NCBI GenBank assembly: GCA_905221605.1
Contig: CAJNDS010002555.1
Span: 137,501 to 180,000, forward strand
Source: Symbiodinium natans
Taxonomy: Eukaryota > Sar > Dinophyceae > Suessiales > Symbiodiniaceae
Reading direction: 5' to 3'
DNA: 42,500 bases
Shown here: in pieces, positions 36,629 to 42,500 of the stretch
Position numbering within the stretch: position 1 is the first letter of the stretch
Layout: the number at the start of each line of letters is the position of its first letter
Translations under genes and position numbers: made by a program
Notes under the pieces: generated by a model
The model's input: only the letters and a program-made list of their open reading frames with translations
Told to the model about the DNA's origin: nothing
Database searches by the model: none

Positions 36629-37214
36629 AGGCGAGAAGCCAGCCAAGACCAGGGCCGTAGCGAGCAACAAGTCGGACCTTGAGCGAGAGCTACTCCTGAT
36701 CATCACACGCTTGAGCCTCAAGAATGCGGCAGACTTGCGATTGCTCTGTAGCATGGCTTACTCCACCATCAAGTTTGAGGCGAATCATGGGGCGATCAAA
36801 GCTTGTGAACAAGCTCGCCAGCTTCATGCCGACCGCACACGTGGCCACTCTGGCCACCAAGAAGGACAACCAGATGAGTACGCCCTGGTTGCTTTGCTCC
36901 TTTGCTTGAAGGCCAATCTCGGGGCAGCTGACCAGGAGATCATCGAGCACTTCCTTGCGAGCCACCCGCCCAAGGCTTCGCAGCTCGCTGGTGCAGTGAA
37001 GGTTTGCCGTGTCCAGAATATGCACGTCTCCACGCACAAGAAGCTCTTCTTGCGACTCAGCGATGAGCACAAAGACATGGAAAAGGCTCTTGTTAGCGCG
37101 CTCGTTGCTGATGGAGGCATCCAGCTCTTCGGGCAGGCGCCACGTGGATCTATGGAGCGCAAAGCCATGGATCTCATGCAAAAGCTTGGAGTGAAGAATG
37201 AACATGTCGAGTGA
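36588..37214 (+). CDS. Third LINE ORF, unknown function
   Basis: An ATG in good context (GCCATGG) at 36588 opens 208 codons, overlapping the RT/zinc-finger frame by 41 bp in another frame. The protein is soluble, mainly helical and charged (LERELLLIITRLSLKNAADL; HKDMEKALVSALVADGG), with no known motif. Codon composition is good throughout, and the frame stays open in a truncated element, so it was probably under selection in the parent. An ORF downstream of RT is unusual for LINEs and may be reached by reinitiation. A role as an RNA-binding protein is conceivable but unsupported. Confidence 0.6.
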   Translation: MADQWAAHLRPQLEGEKPAKTRAVASNKSDLERELLLIITRLSLKNAADLRLLCSMAYSTIKFEANHGAIKACEQARQLHADRTRGHSGHQEGQPDEYALVALLLCLKANLGAADQEIIEHFLASHPPKASQLAGAVKVCRVQNMHVSTHKKLFLRLSDEHKDMEKALVSALVADGGIQLFGQAPRGSMERKAMDLMQKLGVKNEHVE

Positions 37215-37508
37215 GAGGTTATGCATACAAGTAGTTTACGGGCAGTGTGTACGGGGTTCGCATTGGCAGCTACGCTCAGCTGTGCTGGTAGCTTGCCGCT
37301 TGCTTGCCCGCTCGTACAGCTCTACCGCGCTTTTGGCGCAGAGTGCAGCGATGTCAGTGATGCAGGCAACAGTCCCTGCTTCTCCCTGCAGCCACCTTCG
37401 AACACAAATTTTGATCTGGTGCTGCTGTGTTTCCCGCAAGGTTGTACACATTTAGGTACCAGAGACCCGCTTGACGAGGACGGTTGCCCTGAGGAGTGCG
37501 CAAGCAAG
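37215..37508 (+). other. LINE 3' untranslated region
   Basis: About 290 bp of single-copy sequence between the third ORF and the microsatellite. No poly-A signal or poly-A tail is seen; the element appears to end directly in ATTACT repeats. Confidence 0.5.
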
Positions 37509-38330
<822 letters not shown>

Positions 38331-38670
38331 TTTGGTGGACGACGACAACACGGTGACGCGTGACAACCACTGACAAAACCACACACAACCACAAGCCGCA
38401 ACAACCACACCACAACCAGAACCCATTCACAGATGCAACAAACATTTTTTTTGACGTTCTATAAACTAGTTGTGCTTGCTAGCGGTATAGCCGGAGGCTT
38501 CAAAAGGCTGCGAGCTTCGCTCCAGGCTTTGTTTTCTCAGGAGTGCCGGAAATCCTCACCAACGTCCACTCGAGGAAACAGCTAACGATGCACAAAGAAG
38601 GTTGATGGGTGGGACCATATCACCCCAAACCAAACTACCCAGCAACCTCGCCCCAGAAAAAACCCCAAAC
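38331..38670. other. No gene; possible 3' region of the second DIRS-like element
   Basis: CAACCACA-rich sequence and then ordinary sequence up to the stop codon of the RNase H frame. No copy of the split repeats of the first element is present. Confidence 0.4.
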
Positions 38671-39801
38671 CTATGTGAGGTTGTTCGGCACTCCCCTGCT
38701 CCGCACAGACCATGGAAGGTGAGCCCCTTCGGGGAAGACAGAAATTTGTGGACGAGGCAACCAAAGGGCCTCGAGTGACAGCCGCACTCTGTCCTTTTGA
38801 AGGCAATCAGGGGGAATCTCATATTCAGCAGGACGAGACAAGGCATCAGCCTTAACGTTGCGTTCCCCGGAAATGTGTGACACATCCAGCGTTGTTCTAT
38901 GTACAGCTGCCAGCAAAGAGATCCTTTCTAGGAAAAAACAGAGAGGCCGAGCGGTGGAGAAGGAAGCGTTCACACCTGCTTCTGCACCTGTGTTGTCTGA
39001 TGCGGAACGTAGCTGCAAGGGGATTCTGGCGCAAGGTAAAAGAGAAGATGTTGCCAAGATCAGCGCTCCCTGGGCGAGCGCTTCATAGCAAGCAATATCA
39101 AGCTGCATGTCTGCTTGCACGGAAATCTCAAGGGCCCTGAAGGCACTGTAGGGAAAACTTTCGCGAAACCAACGCTGGCCTATCGTGGGGTGAGAAACGT
39201 ACCCACCAATGCAGCACATCGAGCCATGTGCACTTGCATCTGCTCTTGCCTCAAAGGATGCATTGCCTAAGGGGCGCATGCTGCAAAATGGGCACATATG
39301 CAAAAGCCAGTGTTCAAACAAACCCAAAATGCGCACTGACTCGGGGCTCAACTTGCGCTTTGAGCTTGATTGACTTGACACGCGCATCCAAACCCGCCTG
39401 TCTGTAATGCGCACTCGATCCAAGTCAGACAAAGTTGACAAATCCTGATGACGAACTGACAATAGTGTGCTGTGGAGTGGAATTGCTGTACCTGGAGGGA
39501 CCGATTTGAACTGCAGGGATTCCGTCAAGTGATAACGAAGCTGTGGCCAAACATCTGGGGCCACCGAGTAGTTGGTAGCAGCCGGGCTAAAAAGATCATG
39601 ATAGAAGGTGTACAAAAGCGACTTCATTGTCGGGAAAAGGTGCGCAGCCCAAAGAGCGAGCCCGACAAACCTCTCCAAATCCTTGCGTGAAATTTTTGGA
39701 TTACACTGAAGATCTTGAACCATCCCCAAAAGTTTTAACCGTTTCTCCTCTGCCAGCGAGACTACCCCGGAGGTGTAACAAAAACACCACCCTATCCAAT
39801 G
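38671..39801 (-). CDS. RT thumb and RNase H of the second element
   Basis: The frame is open from 40014, but real homology begins near 39801 (GWCFCYTSGVVSLAEEKRLK), where the RT frame ends. The RNase H residues are Asp (EARADASAHGSMC), Glu (ACYEALAQGALI), Asp (SASDNTGAEAGVN) and Asp (GERNVKADALSRP), all present. The C-terminal region is Pro/Arg-rich. In the ancestor it would have been fused to RT; about one frame change near 39795 separates them. Confidence 0.75.
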   Translation of the reverse strand, partial: HWIGWCFCYTSGVVSLAEEKRLKLLGMVQDLQCNPKISRKDLERFVGLALWAAHLFPTMKSLLYTFYHDLFSPAATNYSVAPDVWPQLRYHLTESLQFKSVPPGTAIPLHSTLLSVRHQDLSTLSDLDRVRITDRRVWMRVSSQSSSKRKLSPESVRILGLFEHWLLHMCPFCSMRPLGNASFEARADASAHGSMCCIGGYVSHPTIGQRWFRESFPYSAFRALEISVQADMQLDIACYEALAQGALILATSSLLPCARIPLQLRSASDNTGAEAGVNASFSTARPLCFFLERISLLAAVHRTTLDVSHISGERNVKADALSRPAEYEIPPDCLQKDRVRLSLEALWLPRPQISVFPEGAHLPWSVRSRGVPNNLT

Positions 39802-40769
39802 AACTCGAGAGCTGACTTGAAGTCTTGAAGTTTCTTCCAACTCAAAGGTACCCCCAGAACCTGGAGGAAGAGGCAGATCATTGCCCCTGTTGCTGGCAAG
39901 ACGCCTTCCGCCTGAGAAAACAAGTAGTCGTCCACAAACAAGTGGCCTGCATGGCTGAACCAAATCAAGATATGTAACAACCGAAGGAGGCAGGAACCTA
40001 AGCGCCCCCACCAATGCTGTGCAAAGACCGCCCCGAATGGGGCCACGCGATAGAAGTACAGGGAATCTGCAAAAGCGAAGCCTAGGAGACCCTGCTCTGA
40101 CTCCTTGACAACACAGCGTTTGTGAGCACTTTTGACGTCAAGAGATATGGCAGCTTGCCGCGAGCGAGTGCCCCGCAGGGGAAAACAGTGCATCACGTCC
40201 CTGACTGATGGCATGTGCTGGACTTCCGGAACGCTGCAACTTGCATTCGTGCCACAAACTGAGTTATCTAAGACCAACCTTTCCGATCGATTTGGCGCAC
40301 GAACCACTGATAACTTCCCTATCGCCAGTGCACCCGGCCATTTTGCTTTAGCTGCTTCAATATCGCCATCAAACTTGAAGCAAAAACCCTGATCAATTTC
40401 CTCCTGCAGCAAAGCCTGAGTCACTGACGGATCAACTGAGGCCGAGCGCCAATTCTGCATGTGGATGGAAAGTGATACATCCTCCAAGTTCTCCTTCTGA
40501 TTCGGCCAAAAACAATTTGACACCGGGATATCGTTGTTATACCCCGTGGGGATGCCTTGCAAAAGGGATTTGCAAAGACTCACATCCGGATCACCACAAA
40601 AACAGGCAAGTGCCTCAAGCGCATGCAGATGCAAAGGTTGATGCTCACGGACCTCCCATGTATTTGCATCCGTCGCCACACCTAGGCAGGAGAAGAAGTC
40701 TTTGCGCGCATCTTGCACCTCCAACTCGGAGAAAAGGGGTTCAGGATTAGGCCAAGTGGCTTTTAGCAA
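39792..40769 (-). CDS. Reverse transcriptase of the second element
   Basis: The frame opens at TTG 40769 (LKATWPNPEPLFSELE) where the methyltransferase frame ends. RT motifs: RSERLVLDNSVCGTN (fingers), AAISLDVKSAHKRCVV with Asp 211 (motif A), VAPFGAVFAQHWWGRL (motif B), HLFVDDYLF with Asp 280-281 (motif C) and LGVPLSWKKLQ. Catalytic residues are intact. It breaks off at EFIG followed by TAG, where a neighbouring frame continues the homology. Confidence 0.8.
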   Translation of the reverse strand: MLKATWPNPEPLFSELEVQDARKDFFSCLGVATDANTWEVREHQPLHLHALEALACFCGDPDVSLCKSLLQGIPTGYNNDIPVSNCFWPNQKENLEDVSLSIHMQNWRSASVDPSVTQALLQEEIDQGFCFKFDGDIEAAKAKWPGALAIGKLSVVRAPNRSERLVLDNSVCGTNASCSVPEVQHMPSVRDVMHCFPLRGTRSRQAAISLDVKSAHKRCVVKESEQGLLGFAFADSLYFYRVAPFGAVFAQHWWGRLGSCLLRLLHILIWFSHAGHLFVDDYLFSQAEGVLPATGAMICLFLQVLGVPLSWKKLQDFKSALEFIG

Positions 40770-41711
40770 GCAGGCGTTTGGGGCCCTGCATGTCGCAAAC
40801 TTTCCCCAAAAGGTATGTCCTAAGATTTTTTAGCTTATCCTGGCTTAATGGAGTGCTCCAATCCCCACAAGAGTGGCGAGCTGCCCCATCGTGGATCACC
40901 CACGGTCCAACGTCCAGGGCCTTGACAGGTACCAACGCCGACGCTGTGGCAAGGGTGTGTTCAAGCTGTGCACCAGCAAGAAGCGGCCTGATGTGCAATG
41001 CGAATTCGGCGGCCAGGCATTCAGGGAACTTAGCAGTCTTACGGCTTCTGAACGAACCATCACTCTCACGTTCTTGCACGGACTCGTGTGCATTGCGTCC
41101 GTGTTGGCACGTCTGCCCCATCACGGACAGGGCTTGAAAGCTCGATGCAAACAGCCAGTTTTTGCCCAGTTCTCCCCAAAAGCCAGACTGGGAGAACAAT
41201 GAGAGCTGTGGACCCACAGTGCAACCAGCCTTGCACGCACGCTTCATCCCAGGACATGGCACCTGATGGTTGCTCCAAATGGCCATGGCCTCCGGCCCCA
41301 TGGACTGCTTGAAGACATTTGCATGCCCTCAAAAGTATCTCCTAACTTGTTTGTACACGAGTCTGAGCTGATGGGGGCAAATTCTCCAGGTCCTCTAGCT
41401 GGGTTGGGGTGCGGATGGCAAAAGGCGGACCTCCAAAGAGCTTTAGTCGGGAGTATTCTGAGCAGCAGGGAGATGCCGCACAATACTCCACAACCCCTGA
41501 GCCACAGATGAACAAGAGTTGCTCGAAAAGTGTTATCGAGAATGTCCATGCTGCTATCCAGCAGGATATCAACTGCAAGTGTTGGGAAACCTAACTCCTG
41601 CACTTCTCCGCGCCAAATGTCCAGAAAAATCCTTAAAGACTGCTGCAGCGCTGAGTGATCTAGGGCAGGCGAAGATGGTGGTGGCCAAGGCGTTTGGAGC
41701 TGCAGAATCAA
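40770..41711 (-). pseudogene. Broken cytosine-methyltransferase-like domain
   Basis: Pieces in several frames line up as one domain: LRIFLDIWRGEVQELGFPTL (motif I region), YCAASPCCSEYSRLKL with a Pro-Cys pair (motif IV position), GGHGHLEQPSGAMSW (motif VI position) and a C-terminal SRKTAKFPECLAAEFAL that parallels FSTAQEAEYP in the first element. Frame changes near 41540 and 41160 and a TAG at 41342 interrupt it. The domain is related in layout, not closely in sequence, to that of the first element. It follows the dioxygenase-like frame after one in-frame TGA (41772). Confidence 0.55.
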
Positions 41712-41771
41712 GCTGTGGTTGACAAACCCCTTTGGAGAAGGCTTTCCCCAATTAACCCTCTGGGTGGGAGG

Positions 41772-42368
41772 TCAATTTACAGGTTTAAGGGTCGGTGCCG
41801 GGGGCATGTTCCGTGGCTGGGGCCAAGAGAACCCCAGATCTAGAAGTGCATCGCCTGACACACCTGGAGTAAAGGCCGTCAGCACCCATCTATCACCAAG
41901 CCATGGTTGGGTGCAATGCCATAGGTGCACCGGGAACTTAAATGGCTTATGATGCGTTCTGACGATCTTCCCCATGAGAGTCACCCCAAGCTTGGAAATG
42001 AACTGAGGCACAGTGCCTGCTTGATCCTCTATCCAAAGACCTCCATCCGAGTTCGAACCTTTTCCCACTGTCAAGTTTGACGACCCCGGCAAATTTGCTG
42101 TGTCCTTGTGCGGGGACGTCAGAATGTTCCTGCTGACACACAAGGCATTCCAGGTCTCACCTGGGAACAGTTGGCACAGGAAACCATTCAGGCTTGCACA
42201 CAATTTTGGAAGTGCATCCGCAACTAAAGAGCGGGCAGAAGGATTACCCATGTGCACCCCAAAGTTCCAGTCCGATTCGCCACTGAAGTAATGCTCCTGG
42301 CGGAAAGAACGCGTGGAGGCCAAGAGGCTGACGGTAACGAAGACAGGAACTGGAAGTCGTGTGTGCAT
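41772..42368 (-). CDS. Putative 2OG-Fe(II) dioxygenase domain, second element
   Basis: 198 codons from an ATG, though the frame is open further upstream. It has TSPHKDTAN (His 87, Asp 89), GGLWIEDQAG and WHCTQPWLGDRWVLTAFTPG (His 151, Arg 160). The first element has LHQDTAN, GGVWCEDPAG and RHATLPWKGDRSLLVCYS. Both the His-x-Asp and the His-x4-Trp-x-Gly-Asp-Arg spacing are conserved between otherwise diverged proteins, which supports a real metal- and cosubstrate-binding site. The substrate cannot be told from sequence; a base-oxidising (TET/JBP-like) role is inferred from its neighbour. Confidence 0.6.
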   Translation of the reverse strand: MHTRLPVPVFVTVSLLASTRSFRQEHYFSGESDWNFGVHMGNPSARSLVADALPKLCASLNGFLCQLFPGETWNALCVSRNILTSPHKDTANLPGSSNLTVGKGSNSDGGLWIEDQAGTVPQFISKLGVTLMGKIVRTHHKPFKFPVHLWHCTQPWLGDRWVLTAFTPGVSGDALLDLGFSWPQPRNMPPAPTLKPVN

Positions 42369-42500
42369 GAAGAACTTTCTTCTGCAACATGTGTAACACC
42401 CACCTGCCCGGATGTCACCACATCACTGGAACCAGGTGTGTTGCTTACGACGTGACCCAACACGGGTTGTGAAGGAATGTTGCTTGCTGGCGACAACACA
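42369..42500 (-). other. Upstream part of the second element, cut by window end
   Basis: Both the dioxygenase frame (with a Cys pair in CYTCCRRKFF) and a neighbouring frame are open to the window edge. Gag or recombinase sequence may follow outside the window. Confidence 0.35.

Larger units (their letters stand above)
34984..37508 (+). mobile_element. 5'-truncated LINE between trinucleotide arrays
   Basis: On the plus strand the element starts within the RT domain (between motifs B and C), continues through zinc fingers and a third ORF, has about 290 bp of 3' untranslated sequence and passes directly into an ATTACT array that may be its replicated tail. The 5' side is the inverted repeat. 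It is unlike the minus-strand LINE in sequence and in lacking the protease domain. Confidence 0.78.
38671..42500 (-). mobile_element. Second DIRS-like element, decayed and cut by the window end
   Basis: On the minus strand the order is dioxygenase-like, methyltransferase-like, RT, RNase H, the same as in the 18.9-27.7 kb element, but the protein sequences are strongly diverged. The methyltransferase part is broken by frame changes and a stop, and the RT/RNase H junction by a frame change, so this copy looks inactive. A recombinase and Gag, if present, lie beyond 42500; none is seen at the 3' side. Confidence 0.7.

Overview
The window looks like nuclear DNA of a dinoflagellate, most like a coral-symbiont type (Symbiodiniaceae or a relative). 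The reasons are: abundant TTTAGGG-type (plant/dinoflagellate telomere-like) repeat tracts far from any visible chromosome end; introns with a mixture of GT and GC donors; GC-rich third codon positions in the exons; and a dense set of DIRS-type and LINE retrotransposons. No bacterial operon, rRNA, tRNA or CRISPR array was seen.

Layout. (1) 1-3.1 kb: mostly non-coding, with one probable terminal exon (minus, 1041-1490) and a possible RNase H scrap (441-677). (2) 3.1-14.6 kb: at least eighteen degenerate TTTAGGG/CCCTAAA tracts in both orientations. Between them I can assemble a minus-strand, intron-rich gene from at least eleven short exons whose splice phases agree at nine junctions and which encode hydrophobic segments. 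Most of its introns contain a telomere-like tract and two introns are almost nothing else. A single-exon YTH-domain (m6A reader-like) gene lies on the same strand inside one of its introns, with a possible relic spliced leader upstream. (3) 15.07-16.06 kb: a plus-strand 329-codon ORF of unknown function. (4) 16.36-18.15 kb: a possible fold-back element with related inverted ends and a TTTAGGG-rich core.

(5) 18.94-27.69 kb: a nearly intact tyrosine-recombinase (DIRS-order) retrotransposon read on the minus strand. Its split direct repeats (404 bp and 251 bp pairs) are almost identical, which implies recent insertion. In order it encodes a small coiled-coil protein, a tyrosine recombinase, a Gag-like protein with a Cys/His knuckle, a fusion of a putative 2-oxoglutarate/Fe(II) dioxygenase with a cytosine-methyltransferase-like domain, a reverse transcriptase and an RNase H. 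(6) 28.8-33.7 kb: a minus-strand LINE with an APE endonuclease, a reverse transcriptase, C2H2 fingers and, unusually, a ubiquitin-specific-protease domain. (7) 34.08-38.33 kb: a 5'-truncated plus-strand LINE (end of RT, zinc fingers, an extra downstream ORF) set between two large ACT/ATT trinucleotide arrays, with a 36-bp inverted repeat at its 5' junction. (8) 38.67-42.5 kb: a second, decayed element with the same dioxygenase - methyltransferase - RT - RNase H order, cut by the window end.

The most notable points are the dioxygenase plus methyltransferase module carried by two diverged retroelements, the telomere-repeat introns, the recombinase placed upstream of gag, and the deubiquitinase-bearing LINE. 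All family assignments were made by eye from motifs; no database search was possible.
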